Shown in pieces: positions 10,042-17,721 of a stretch of DNA of 64,000 nucleotides. The first letter of the stretch is position 1. Each line of letters starts with the position of its first letter. This stretch comes from Streptomyces thermodiastaticus (GTDB lineage: Bacteria; Actinomycetota; Actinomycetes; Streptomycetales; Streptomycetaceae): positions 38,144 to 102,143 of the forward strand of contig NZ_BNBV01000022.1 in the NCBI RefSeq assembly GCF_014656135.1, in the 5' to 3' direction. The position numbers and the translations under genes are program-made. The notes below the pieces were generated by a model, which was not told the origin of the DNA, searched no databases, and saw only the letters and a program-made list of their open reading frames with translations.

Positions 10042-10056
10042 TTAACAACTGTTCTC
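10042..10056. promoter_or_regulatory. Operator-like site 1 of the FabR/DesT-like regulator
   Basis: TTAACAACTGTTCTC contains the inverted repeat AACA-AC-TGTT (10044-10053), 12 bases upstream of the TetR start codon. It shares its 10-base core exactly with site 2 at 10101-10110. Confidence 0.6.
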
Positions 10057-10082
10057 TGGAATTTCCAAGGGCTGTGTGACGC

Positions 10083-10088
10083 TAGACT
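10083..10088 (+). promoter_or_regulatory. -10 box TAGACT for the small membrane-protein gene
   Basis: TAGACT would place the transcription start near 10095, just before operator-like site 2. That arrangement would let a repressor at 10101 block elongation or initiation. No convincing -35 box is seen. Confidence 0.35.
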
Positions 10089-10097
10089 CGGCAGTCA

Positions 10098-10113
10098 GTG
10101 AACAACTGTTACC
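10098..10113. promoter_or_regulatory. Operator-like site 2 of the FabR/DesT-like regulator
   Basis: GTGAACAACTGTTACC carries the same AACAACTGTT core (10101-10110) as site 1, 57 bases away. With the preceding bases it reads AGTGAACNNNTGTTA, which resembles my memory of the Pseudomonas DesT site (AGTGAAC...TGTTGACT). Confidence 0.6.
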
Positions 10114-10152
10114 GCAGCGTTCGTCCCGTGAACGCCGGAGGGGGACCACCAC

Positions 10153-10317
10153 ATGCTGTTCCTCGTCGCCTCACTGCTGCTGCTCGGCGTCGTCCTGGGC
10201 ACCGTCGCCCACGCGCCGCTCGGCTTCACCGTCATCGCCGCCGCCGTGATCGCCGTCTGGCTCGGCATCTTCGGCCTGCGTGAGCGCCACGCCCGCAGGC
10301 GCGGCACCTCCCACTGA
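10153..10317 (+). CDS. 54-residue two-helix membrane protein
   Basis: Small hydrophobic protein with a strong ribosome binding site (GGAGGGGG, 10137-10144) and the ATG at 10153. Residues 1-19 (LFLVASLLLLGVVLGTVA) and 23-41 (LGFTVIAAAVIAVWLGIF) are two membrane segments joined by the short turn HAP, followed by a basic tail RERHARRRG on the expected cytoplasmic side. No known domain is recognised. Its third codon positions are nearly all G or C, as in real genes here. It is divergent from the FabR/DesT-like gene with two operator-like sites between them, so it is a likely target of that repressor and perhaps a membrane-lipid-linked protein. Its function is unknown. Confidence 0.7.
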   Translation: MLFLVASLLLLGVVLGTVAHAPLGFTVIAAAVIAVWLGIFGLRERHARRRGTSH

Positions 10318-10393
10318 CGCCGGCCCGCCGCCGACGGCGGTCCGCCGCGCATCCACCGTCCGAGAAGTCCGAGAACAGCCGGGAGTCCGCCCC

Positions 10394-10660
10394 ATGCATC
10401 TGACCGCACCGGCCACGCGCCGCACCGCCGCCCGTGACGCCGACGGCATGGCCGTCGCCTCCTTCGTCCTTGGCCTGGTCGGCGTGCTGGTCCTCAACCT
10501 CTTCCTGGGCCCCGTCGCCATCGTGCTGGCCTTCGTCGCCCTGCGGCGCGGCACCGCGCGCCGCGGCCGCGCCCTGCTCGGCCTCACCCTCGGCATCGCC
10601 GACCTCGTCGTCCTGTTCGCCTTCATGCAGGCCGACCACACGGTTTCCTGGAGCTTCTGA
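10394..10660 (+). CDS. DUF4190-type small membrane protein
   Basis: An 88-residue protein with the DUF4190 pattern: a short basic N-terminus, DADGMAVASFVLGLVGVLVL, a Gly/Pro turn (FLGPVAIVLAFVALRRG), and a second hydrophobic hairpin GRALLGLTLGIADLVVLFAF. Three or four membrane segments are seen. The ATG at 10394 has GGGAG 9 bases upstream; an in-frame upstream start at 10280 would lie inside the preceding gene and is less likely. It lies 76 bases behind the 54-residue membrane protein on the same strand and may share its transcript. The molecular role of DUF4190 is not known. Confidence 0.75.
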   Translation: MHLTAPATRRTAARDADGMAVASFVLGLVGVLVLNLFLGPVAIVLAFVALRRGTARRGRALLGLTLGIADLVVLFAFMQADHTVSWSF

Positions 10661-10769
10661 CCCCTTCCGGCACCGCCCGCGCGCCGTCCCCGCGCACGGT
10701 GACGGGCGGCGATATGGCGAGACCGCGATCCCGGTTCCGGGGCGGACGCACCGTAGAATCGGCCCCACC

Positions 10770-11939
10770 ATGGCTTACCTCGACCACGCCGCGACCACCC
10801 CGATGCTCCCGGAAGCGGCGCAGGCACTGACCGCCGCGCTGGGCGTGACCGGCAACGCCTCCTCCCTGCACGCATCCGGCCGTCGTGCCCGCCGCACGGT
10901 CGAGGAGTCCCGCGAGACCCTCGCCGAGGCCCTCGGCGCCCGGCCCAGCGAGATCGTCTTCACCTCCGGCGGCACCGAGGCCGACAACCTCGCCGTCAAG
11001 GGCCTGTACTGGTCACGCCGCGACGCCGACCCGGCCCGCACCCGGGTCCTGGCCAGCCCCGTGGAGCACCACGCCGTCCTCGACGCCGTGCACTGGCTGG
11101 GCGAGCACGAGGGTGCCACCGTCGAGTACCTGCCCGTCGACCGCTACGGCCGGGTCCACCCCGACGCCCTGCGCGAGGCCATCGAGCGCAACCCCGACGA
11201 CGTGGCCCTGGTCACGGTCATGTGGGCGAACAACGAGATCGGCACCGTGCTGCCGGTCCGCGAACTCGTCGACGTGGCCGCGGAGTTCGGCATTCCTGTG
11301 CACTCCGACGCGGTCCAGGCCTTCGGCCAGATCCCGGTCGACTTCGCCGCCTCCGGCCTGGCCGCGATGACGGTGTCCGCCCACAAGATCGGCGGCCCGT
11401 ACGGCATCGGCGCCCTCGTCCTCGGCCGCGAGCACACCCCCGTGCCCGTGCTGCACGGCGGCGGCCAGGAACGGCATGTGCGCTCCGGCACCATCGACGT
11501 CCCCGCCGTCGCCTCCTTCGCGGTGGCCGGCCGGCTCGCCGCCGAGCGGCGCGAGGACTTCGCCCGGGAGATCGGCGCCCTGCGCGACGACCTCGTCGCC
11601 GCCGTCCGCGCCGCCGTGCCCGACGCGGTCCTCGGCGGCGACCCGTCCCCCGAGGGACGCCTCCCGGCCAACGCGCACTTCACCTTCCCCGGCTGCGAGG
11701 GCGACTCCCTGCTGCTCCTGCTGGACGCCCAGGGCATCGAGTGCTCCACCGGCTCCGCCTGCACCGCCGGTGTCGCCCAGCCCAGCCACGTCCTGCTCGC
11801 CACCGGTGCCGACCCGGACCTGGCGCGCGGCACCCTGCGCTTCTCCCTGGGCCACACCTCCACGCGTCAGGACGTCGAGGCGGTCGCCAAGGCCATCGGC
11901 CCGGCGGTGGAACGGGCCCGGGCCGCGGGCCTGACCTGA
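10770..11939 (+). CDS. Cysteine desulfurase (NifS/IscS-like)
   Basis: PLP enzyme that removes sulfur from L-cysteine as an enzyme persulfide, giving alanine; 389 residues, normal length. The PLP lysine is Lys206 in SAHKIGGPYG. The catalytic cysteine is Cys331 in the motif GSACTAG, with Cys325 just before it. The N-terminus AYLDHAATTPM is the family hallmark and fixes the start. The ATG has a TAGAAT box ending 10 bases upstream and no ribosome binding site. mnmA, whose product needs a sulfur donor for tRNA thiolation, lies 720 bases downstream on the same strand, so sulfur delivery to MnmA is a reasonable main role. Iron-sulfur cluster work cannot be excluded. Confidence 0.95.
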   Translation: MAYLDHAATTPMLPEAAQALTAALGVTGNASSLHASGRRARRTVEESRETLAEALGARPSEIVFTSGGTEADNLAVKGLYWSRRDADPARTRVLASPVEHHAVLDAVHWLGEHEGATVEYLPVDRYGRVHPDALREAIERNPDDVALVTVMWANNEIGTVLPVRELVDVAAEFGIPVHSDAVQAFGQIPVDFAASGLAAMTVSAHKIGGPYGIGALVLGREHTPVPVLHGGGQERHVRSGTIDVPAVASFAVAGRLAAERREDFAREIGALRDDLVAAVRAAVPDAVLGGDPSPEGRLPANAHFTFPGCEGDSLLLLLDAQGIECSTGSACTAGVAQPSHVLLATGADPDLARGTLRFSLGHTSTRQDVEAVAKAIGPAVERARAAGLT

Positions 11940-11942
11940 CCC

Positions 11943-12599
11943 TCAGGCCACCGCCTGCCGCACCAGCCGCATGTACCGGTCCCAGTCCCAGTACGGCCCC
12001 GGATCGGTGTGGTCGGCGCCCGGCACCTCGGAGTGGCCGACGATGTGCTCACGGTCGACGGGTATGCCGTACCGCGTGCACACCCCGGCCGTCAGCCGTG
12101 CCGAGGCGGCGTACATCGCGTCGGTGAAGGACGAGGCCCGCTCGACGAAACCCTCGTGCTCTATGCCGACGCTGCGCTCGTTGACCTCCCGGTTCCCGGC
12201 GTGGAACGCGACGTCCAGCTCGCGGATCATCTGCGTGATCCGGCCGTCGGCGCCCACGATGTAGTGGGCGGCGGCCTGGTGCGCCGGGTTCTGGAACGCC
12301 TTCACCGCGCTCGACCGGCTGCCCTGGGTGACATGGATCACGACCATGTCGATCGCGTAGTCGTCCGGGCGGTCCGCCCGCCGGTAGTTCGCCGGGGAGG
12401 CCGCCAGCCACCGCGCACCCCGGAAGTCCACCGCGCCCGCCACCCGCGGCCGCTGCGCACCCGGCAGCTTCCACCACAGCCGCGCCAGCCGCTCACGCTC
12501 CAGCGCGGCCGTGCCCGCGACCACCGCCGTCGCCGCACCGCCGACGATCAGTGCCCGCCGTGACGGCCGCCGCCGTGTGTCGCCCTGGTTCTCCCCCAT
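11943..12599 (-). CDS. Exported N-acetylmuramoyl-L-alanine amidase (Amidase_2)
   Basis: Cell-wall amidase that cleaves the bond between MurNAc and the stem peptide; 218 residues. The N-terminus has a Tat-type signal: RRRPSRRALIVGGAATAVVAG, a twin arginine followed by a hydrophobic stretch, so export in folded form is likely. The Amidase_2 domain covers about residues 80-215. The zinc-binding and catalytic regions are seen as MVVIHVTQGS, ERSVGIEHEGFVE and HSEVPGADHTDPGPYWDW. The gene sits between cysteine desulfurase and mnmA on the opposite strand; its stop is 3 bases from the convergent desulfurase stop, and it is divergent from mnmA across 60 bases. Confidence 0.9.
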   Translation of the reverse strand: MGENQGDTRRRPSRRALIVGGAATAVVAGTAALERERLARLWWKLPGAQRPRVAGAVDFRGARWLAASPANYRRADRPDDYAIDMVVIHVTQGSRSSAVKAFQNPAHQAAAHYIVGADGRITQMIRELDVAFHAGNREVNERSVGIEHEGFVERASSFTDAMYAASARLTAGVCTRYGIPVDREHIVGHSEVPGADHTDPGPYWDWDRYMRLVRQAVA

Positions 12600-12659
12600 G
12601 CGCTGGGAAACGGATATCCGGCGTCCGCGGTTCCCGCGCACCCGTACCCTGAAAGAGCT

Positions 12660-13790
12660 ATGACTGACACCCCGCAGCGCACCCGCCCCCTCCGCGTCCT
12701 CGCAGCCATGTCGGGCGGCGTCGACTCCGCCGTCGCCGCGGCCCGCGCCGTGGACGCGGGCCACGACGTCACCGGCGTGCATCTCGCGCTCTCCGCGAAC
12801 CCGCAATCCTTCCGCACCGGCGCGCGGGGCTGCTGCACCATCGAGGACTCCCGCGACGCCCGCCGCGCCGCGGACGTCATCGGCATCCCCTTCTACGTCT
12901 GGGACCTCGCCGAACGCTTCCGCGAGGACGTGGTCGAGAATTTCGTCGCCGAGTACGAGGCCGGCCGCACCCCCAACCCGTGCCTGCGCTGCAACGAGAA
13001 GATCAAGTTCGCCGCGCTGCTGGACAAGGCGCTCGCCCTGGGCTTCGACGCGGTGTGCACCGGCCACTACGCGAAGATCGTCACCCGCCCCGACGGCACC
13101 CGCGAGCTGCACCGCGCCTCCGACCTGGCCAAGGACCAGTCCTACGTCCTCGGCGTGCTCGACGACCAGCAGCTCGCGCACGCGATGTTCCCGCTCGGCG
13201 ACACCGCCACCACCAAGGAGGAGATCCGCGCCGAGGCCGAGCGGCGCGGGCTCGCGGTGGCAAAGAAGCCCGACTCGCACGACATCTGCTTCATCGCCGA
13301 CGGCGACACCCGGGGCTTTTTGGCCCGGCGGCTCGGCACGGCCGAGGGCGACATCGTCGACGAGACCGGCAACAAGCTGGGCACCCACCAGGGCGCCTAC
13401 GGCTTCACCATCGGCCAGCGCAAGGGCCTGCGGATCGGCACCCCGGCCCCCGACGGCAAGCCCCGCTACGTCCTGGACATCTCCCCGGTCACCAACACGG
13501 TCACGGTCGGCCCCGCCTCCGCCCTGGACGTGGAGGCCCTCACCGCGATCCGGCCCCGCTGGTGCGGCACCGCCCCCGCGGGCCCCGGCACCTACACCGC
13601 CCAGCTGCGCGCCCACGGCGGCGAGACCGAGGTCACCGCGGAGCTGGTCGACGGCGAACTGCGGGTCACCTTCACCGAGCCCGTCCGCGGCGTCGCCCCC
13701 GGCCAGGCCATCGTGCTCTACGACGGCACCCGCGTGGTGGGCTCGGCGACGATCGCGACGACCCGGCGTGTCGCGGCGGCCTCCGTCTGA
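12660..13790 (+). CDS. mnmA: tRNA-specific 2-thiouridylase MnmA
   Basis: ATP-dependent enzyme that makes 2-thiouridine at position 34 of Lys, Glu and Gln tRNAs; cytosolic, 376 residues. The PP-loop is SGGVDS (18-23). The two catalytic cysteines are Cys108 in NPCLRCNEKIKF and Cys210 in SHDICFIAD. The tRNA-binding motif GHYAKI and the C-terminal barrel region (YVLDISP onward) are present. The ATG at 12660 has TACCCT ending 9 bases upstream and no ribosome binding site, so it may be leaderless or nearly so. The nearby cysteine desulfurase is the likely sulfur source. Confidence 0.97.
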   Translation: MTDTPQRTRPLRVLAAMSGGVDSAVAAARAVDAGHDVTGVHLALSANPQSFRTGARGCCTIEDSRDARRAADVIGIPFYVWDLAERFREDVVENFVAEYEAGRTPNPCLRCNEKIKFAALLDKALALGFDAVCTGHYAKIVTRPDGTRELHRASDLAKDQSYVLGVLDDQQLAHAMFPLGDTATTKEEIRAEAERRGLAVAKKPDSHDICFIADGDTRGFLARRLGTAEGDIVDETGNKLGTHQGAYGFTIGQRKGLRIGTPAPDGKPRYVLDISPVTNTVTVGPASALDVEALTAIRPRWCGTAPAGPGTYTAQLRAHGGETEVTAELVDGELRVTFTEPVRGVAPGQAIVLYDGTRVVGSATIATTRRVAAASV

Positions 13791-13924
13791 TCGGACGGGG
13801 CGGGACGCACCCCCCGGGACCGGCGGCCGCCGGACGGCGATACGCGGCCCGGCCTGCCGCGGCGGCCGCCCGAGCCGGTGACGCGGCCGCGGACCGCCCG
13901 GCCGCGCCGGGGCGGGTCCGCCGG

Positions 13925-14704
13925 TCAGGCGGTGAAGAACTCCGCCAGCACCGGGGCCAGCATCTCCGGCTGCACCGCGTGGCTCTGGCCCTCGATGACC
14001 CGGTAGGTGCCCTGCGCGACCGCCTCGGCCACCTGGCGGGCCGCCGTGCGCATCCACGGCGGGCTGGCGCCGCCCGCGACGGCCAGCACCGGCACGCCCA
14101 CCGAGGCCAGCAGGTCCCGCGGGACCGGGCCGTCGCCCAGCACGGCGTCGTCGTGGGCCAGCGTCGGCGCCATCGCCTCCAGGCCACGCCACATGGGGGA
14201 GCGGCGCGCGTTGGCGATCATCTGCTCGGCCAGCCCGGTGAGCCGCAGGAACAGCTCCACCGCGTCCCCGCGCCGGCCCTCGGCCAGCGCCCGGTTCAGG
14301 TTCTCGGTGTAGGCGGCGCGCTCCCGCAGCCGGTCCGGGCGGACCTCGTACGGCGGCTCGTACACCGCCACCCGGGGCACCCGCAGGCCGGCGGCCACCG
14401 CGCGCAGTGCCAGCGCACCGCCGGAGGACATGCCGAACAGCGCCGCGTCGCCGCCCACCGCACCGACCACGGCCGCGAGGTCCTCCACCTCGCGCTCCAC
14501 CGCGTACGGCGGTGTGTCACCGCTCTCCCCGCGGCCGCGGCGGTCGTACACCACCGCGCTGCACCGGTGGGACAGCGCGGCGGCGAGCGGCGCGGCCGTC
14601 GCCCCCGCCGACATCGCACCGCTCACGAGGACGACCACCGGGCCCTGACCGGTGCGCTGGTAGGCGATCGGGGTGCCGTCACGCGAGATGGTCTTTTTGT
14701 CCAT
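13925..14704 (-). CDS. Alpha/beta hydrolase
   Basis: Hydrolase of 259 residues. The fold markers are in order: VVVLVSGAMSAG (oxyanion region), YDRRGRGESGDT (the second family motif), and FGMSSGGALAL, where the nucleophile elbow is G-M-S-S-G. A catalytic His is expected in VIEGQSHAVQPE near the C-terminus, and an acid near the strand VPVLAVAGG. The ATG at 14704 starts MDKKTISRDGTPIAYQ, the usual entry for this group. The substrate is unknown. The DUF427 gene lies 56 bases upstream on the same strand, so the two may be co-transcribed. It converges on mnmA across a GC-rich gap of 134 bases with hairpin potential. Confidence 0.88.
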   Translation of the reverse strand: MDKKTISRDGTPIAYQRTGQGPVVVLVSGAMSAGATAAPLAAALSHRCSAVVYDRRGRGESGDTPPYAVEREVEDLAAVVGAVGGDAALFGMSSGGALALRAVAAGLRVPRVAVYEPPYEVRPDRLRERAAYTENLNRALAEGRRGDAVELFLRLTGLAEQMIANARRSPMWRGLEAMAPTLAHDDAVLGDGPVPRDLLASVGVPVLAVAGGASPPWMRTAARQVAEAVAQGTYRVIEGQSHAVQPEMLAPVLAEFFTA

Positions 14705-14760
14705 GAATATGAAGACTGCCACGACAAGACCATCTCGCCGGGGCACAACACCGCTCCGGG

Positions 14761-15084
14761 TCACACCACCTCGGTGTCGTAGAAACACAGATGGTCCTTG
14801 AGCGCCGCCACGTCCGGCTTGGGGTCGGGGTACGCCCACACCAGGTCGGGCGCGTCCGGCAGGGACCAGTAGGACGCGGTGCCCTTGTAGGGGCAGTAGG
14901 TGTGCGTCCCGGAAGGGGTCAGCAGGTCGAGACGCACGTCGTCGCGCGGCAGGTAGTAGCGCGGGGGACAGCCGGTTTCGCGCAGCACCAGCGGGCGGCG
15001 GCTCTCCGCCAGCACCTCCCCGTCGTGGACCACGCGCACATGCGCGTCGCTCTGCTCGATACTGATCGTGTGTCCTTGGGCCAT
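14761..15084 (-). CDS. DUF427 domain protein
   Basis: A 107-residue protein that is essentially one DUF427 domain. Recognisable parts are HVRVVHDGEVLAESRRPLVL, a proline/tyrosine motif PPRYYLPRDDVRLDLL, TYCPYKGTASYW with conserved Cys-Pro-Tyr-Lys-Gly, and VWAYPDPKPDV. The reaction is not known. The ATG at 15084 is a typical family start. The next gene downstream is the alpha/beta hydrolase, 56 bases away on the same strand. The region just upstream holds a pyrimidine-rich tandem repeat. Confidence 0.85.
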   Translation of the reverse strand: MAQGHTISIEQSDAHVRVVHDGEVLAESRRPLVLRETGCPPRYYLPRDDVRLDLLTPSGTHTYCPYKGTASYWSLPDAPDLVWAYPDPKPDVAALKDHLCFYDTEVV

Positions 15085-15150
15085 ACAGGGACAGCGCACG
15101 ACAGCGCGCGGTTCTTCCCGCGCTCCGTATCCCGTCCTCCGCTTCCTCCG

Positions 15151-15236
15151 GCGTCCCGCTTCCTCCTCCCGCGTCCCGCTTCCTCCTCCTGTGTCCCGTT
15201 CCTCCCGTGTCCCGCTTCTTCCTCCCGCGTCCCGCT
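15151..15236. repeat. 20-bp tandem repeat, pyrimidine-rich
   Basis: Four clear units, the last followed by a partial one: GCGTCCCGCTTCCTCCTCCC at 15151 and a one-base variant at 15171, a shortened unit at 15191 (16 bases), another 20-base unit at 15207, and a partial unit at 15227. A further decayed copy may lie at 15132-15150. The strand is almost pure pyrimidine. It lies between the DUF427 start (15084) and the LOG-like gene (15329), which are divergent. Confidence 0.8.
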
Positions 15237-15328
15237 GCGCACCGCGGCCCGCGCCGTCCCGGCCGCACACGCGCCGCCTTTCCGCCCGCGCCGCACGGGG
15301 TGCGCCCGGCGGAGGACGGCGCGCCGCT

Positions 15329-15880
15329 ATGGTGAGGCGGGTGAACATCTGCGTCTTCCTCTCCGCCGCCGACCTCGACGACCGCTACACCCGTCCCGCC
15401 CGTGAATTCGCCCGTCTACTCGGCAAGGGCGGCCACACCCTGGTCTGGGGCGGCTCCGACTCGGGCCTGATGAAGGTGGTCGCGGACGGCGTGGAGGAGG
15501 CGGGCGGCCGCCTCGTCGGCGTGTCCGTGGACTTCCTGTCCGCGAAGGCCCGCCCCGGCGCCGACGAGATGGTGATCGCCCGTGACCTCGCCGAGCGCAA
15601 GAAGCTGCTGCTGCAGAAGGCCGACGCGGTGGTCGTCATGGTCGGCGGCACGGGGACGCTGGACGAGGCCACCGAGATCATCGAGCTGAAGAAGCACGGG
15701 CATTCCGACATGCCGGTGGTGATCCTGAACACGGCCGGCTACTACGACGGCCTGCGCGAGCAGTTCCGCCGCATGGAGGAGGAGGGCTTCCTGCCGCGGC
15801 CGCTGAGCGAGCTGGTGTACTTCGCCGACGAGCCCGTGGCCGCGCTGGCCCATCTGGAGGAGTCGGTCACCGGCCGCTGA
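15329..15880 (+). CDS. LOG-like (TIGR00730-type) nucleotide-binding protein
   Basis: Rossmann-type protein of 183 residues related to cytokinin-activating LOG / putative lysine decarboxylases; LOG enzymes hydrolyse nucleoside 5'-monophosphates to base and ribose phosphate. The entry motif LVWGGSDSGLMKVVADG is present, and the hallmark PGGxGTxxE appears as VGGTGTLDE, with Val replacing the usual Pro. The remaining helices (HSDMPVVILNTAGYYD, FADEPVAALAHL) match the family. The start at 15329 has GGAGG at 15311 but a spacing of 13, so the GTG at 15332 or 15341 is possible. The actual substrate is uncertain because of the Pro-to-Val change. Confidence 0.8.
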   Translation: MVRRVNICVFLSAADLDDRYTRPAREFARLLGKGGHTLVWGGSDSGLMKVVADGVEEAGGRLVGVSVDFLSAKARPGADEMVIARDLAERKKLLLQKADAVVVMVGGTGTLDEATEIIELKKHGHSDMPVVILNTAGYYDGLREQFRRMEEEGFLPRPLSELVYFADEPVAALAHLEESVTGR

Positions 15881-15904
15881 GCGGCGGGTGCGAGCATGGC
15901 GGGC

Positions 15905-16594
15905 ATGGCTACACATGTGATCACCGGCGCCGGATCCGGCATCGGCGCGGCCGTCGCCCGCCGCCTGCACGCACGCGGGGACCGGCTCGTGCTCCACGCA
16001 CGCGACGCGGGCCGCGCCGAGGAGCTGGCCGCCGAGTTCCCCGGCGCCGAGACGCTGGTCGGCGACCTGGCCGACCCCGAGGCGCTGAGCGAGGCCCTGT
16101 CCCAGCAGACACTGCCGGACCAGGTGGACTCCCTGCTGCACATCGCGGGCGTGGTCGACCTGGGCGCGGTCGGTGAGCTGAGCCGCAAGGCCTGGCGCCG
16201 GCAGCTCGACGTCAACCTGATCGCCCCGGCGGAGCTGACCCGCCTGTTCCTGCCCGGGCTGCGTGCCGCCCGCGGCCACGTGGTGTTCGTCAACTCCGGA
16301 GCCGGCCTGAACGCCCACGCCGGCTGGTCGGCGTACGCCGCCTCCAAGCACGGCCTGAAGGCGCTGGCCGACGCCCTGCGCGAGGAGGAGCACGGCAACG
16401 GGGTGCGGGTCACCACCGTCTACCCGGGCCGCACCGCGAGCCCCATGCAGGCCAAGGTGCACCAGCAGGAGGGCAAGGAGTACGACCCGTCCCGCTGGAT
16501 CGACCCCGAGTCCGTGGCCACCACCGTGCTGACGGCCCTCGACCTGCCCCGCGACGCGGAGGTCACCGACCTGTCGGTCCGCCCCGGCCGCTGA
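15905..16594 (+). CDS. Short-chain dehydrogenase/reductase
   Basis: NAD(P)-dependent oxidoreductase of the classical SDR family, about 230 residues. The cofactor motif is ITGAGSGIG at the N-terminus, HIAGVVDLG corresponds to NNAG, and the catalytic motif is YAASK, preceded by the Ser in VNSGAG. ARDAGRAEEL after the second strand carries an Arg at the cofactor-selecting position, which favours NADP(H). An in-frame ATG at 15896 adds three residues and cannot be excluded. The gene follows the LOG-like gene by 24 bases and may be in one transcript with it. Substrate unknown. Confidence 0.88.
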   Translation: MATHVITGAGSGIGAAVARRLHARGDRLVLHARDAGRAEELAAEFPGAETLVGDLADPEALSEALSQQTLPDQVDSLLHIAGVVDLGAVGELSRKAWRRQLDVNLIAPAELTRLFLPGLRAARGHVVFVNSGAGLNAHAGWSAYAASKHGLKALADALREEEHGNGVRVTTVYPGRTASPMQAKVHQQEGKEYDPSRWIDPESVATTVLTALDLPRDAEVTDLSVRPGR

Positions 16595-16654
16595 GCCCGG
16601 ACCACGCCCGGCCGCCGCACCCGGTACCCGGGCCGCGGGCGCACGGCCGGGGGC

Positions 16655-16674
16655 GGCGGGCGCGCCGGCCCGCC
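16655..16674 (+). terminator. Possible terminator after the SDR gene
   Basis: Perfect 7-bp stem GGCGGGC/GCCCGCC with a 6-base loop, 60 bases after the SDR stop, in a very GC-rich gap. No T-run. Confidence 0.35.
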
Positions 16675-16685
16675 CCGCCGGCGGC

Positions 16686-16691
16686 ATACGC
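16686..16691 (+). promoter_or_regulatory. -10 box TACGCT, leaderless start of the MetE-like gene
   Basis: TACGCT ends 7 bases before the GTG at 16699. No ribosome binding site precedes the GTG, so transcription probably starts at or next to it. Confidence 0.45.
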
Positions 16692-16698
16692 TTCTCGG

Positions 16699-17706
16699 GT
16701 GAGCGACAACAGCCAGTTCAGCTTCGGTGCCGCCACCGGAGTCGGGTCGATGCCCGGCGAGGACGTCCGCGAGGCCGTCAAGACCGTCACCGGCACCTTC
16801 GAGGACTTCCCCTTCCTGCCCGAGCTGCCCGCCCGGGGACCCGGCGCCGACATGATCGGGCGGACGGCCGGGATGCTCGTCGAGCTGTACGCGCGCGTCG
16901 AGCCCAGCGGCTGGCGGATCGGCGACCGGCCCGGCCGGGACACCCGGCGGGCGCGGTCCTGGCTGCGGGAGGACCTCGACGCCCTGGAGGAGTTCACCCA
17001 GGGCTACGAGGGCGCGCTGAAGGTGCAGGCGGTCGGCCCGTGGACGCTCGCCGCCCAGCTGGAGCTGAAGAACGGCGAGGCCGCCCTGTCCGACCCCGGC
17101 GCCTGCCGGGACCTGGCCGCCTCGCTCGCCGAGGGCCTGCGGCTGCACCTGGCCGAGGTGGCCCGGCGGGTGCCCGGCGCCCGGATCGTCCTCCAGCTCG
17201 ACGAACCCTCGCTGACCGCGGTGCTGCGCGGCCGGGTCCCCACCGCCAGCGGCTACCGCACCCACCGGGCCGTGGACCGGCAGATCGTCGAGGCCGGCCT
17301 GCGCGAGGTCATGGCCGCGCACGACGGCGGCCCCGTCGTCGTCCACTCCTGCGCGCCCGGCGTGCCGTTCGCGCTGCTGCGGCGGGCCGGCGCGGCCGGG
17401 ATCTCCTTCGACTTCTCGATGCTCACCGAGCGTGACGACGAGGCGATCGGGGAGGCCGTGGAGGGCGGCACCCGGCTGCTCGCCGGTGTCGTCGCGGGCA
17501 CCGACCGCCCGTTGTCAGACCCTGCCGGTAGCGTCATGGGTGTCAGAACGCTGTGGCGCAGGCTGGGGCTGCAACCAGGGCTTCTCGCCCAGGCCGTCAC
17601 CGTCGCCCCGGCGTGCGGGCTCGCGGGTGCTTCCCCCGCGTACGCACGCCGGGCGCTCGCCCACTGCGTCCGGGCGGCGAAGTCCCTCGCGGACGACCCA
17701 GAGTAA
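16699..17706 (+). CDS. MetE C-terminal-like methyltransferase (cobalamin-independent)
   Basis: A 335-residue protein resembling the catalytic C-terminal half of cobalamin-independent methionine synthase, without the N-terminal half of full MetE. The barrel start ATGVGSMPGED, the strand IVLQLDEPSLTAVL, and the zinc-ligand regions VVHSCAPG (His-x-Cys) and APACGLAGASP (distal Cys) are visible. This supports a thiol methyltransferase; the methyl donor and acceptor are not shown by sequence, and short archaeal-type MetE proteins use other methyl carriers. It is followed by ligA after 15 bases, with a ribosome binding site in the gap, so both are likely in one operon, an order I recall as common in Streptomyces. 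Confidence 0.8.
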   Translation: MSDNSQFSFGAATGVGSMPGEDVREAVKTVTGTFEDFPFLPELPARGPGADMIGRTAGMLVELYARVEPSGWRIGDRPGRDTRRARSWLREDLDALEEFTQGYEGALKVQAVGPWTLAAQLELKNGEAALSDPGACRDLAASLAEGLRLHLAEVARRVPGARIVLQLDEPSLTAVLRGRVPTASGYRTHRAVDRQIVEAGLREVMAAHDGGPVVVHSCAPGVPFALLRRAGAAGISFDFSMLTERDDEAIGEAVEGGTRLLAGVVAGTDRPLSDPAGSVMGVRTLWRRLGLQPGLLAQAVTVAPACGLAGASPAYARRALAHCVRAAKSLADDPE

Positions 17707-17721
17707 CGGGAGGACAACACG

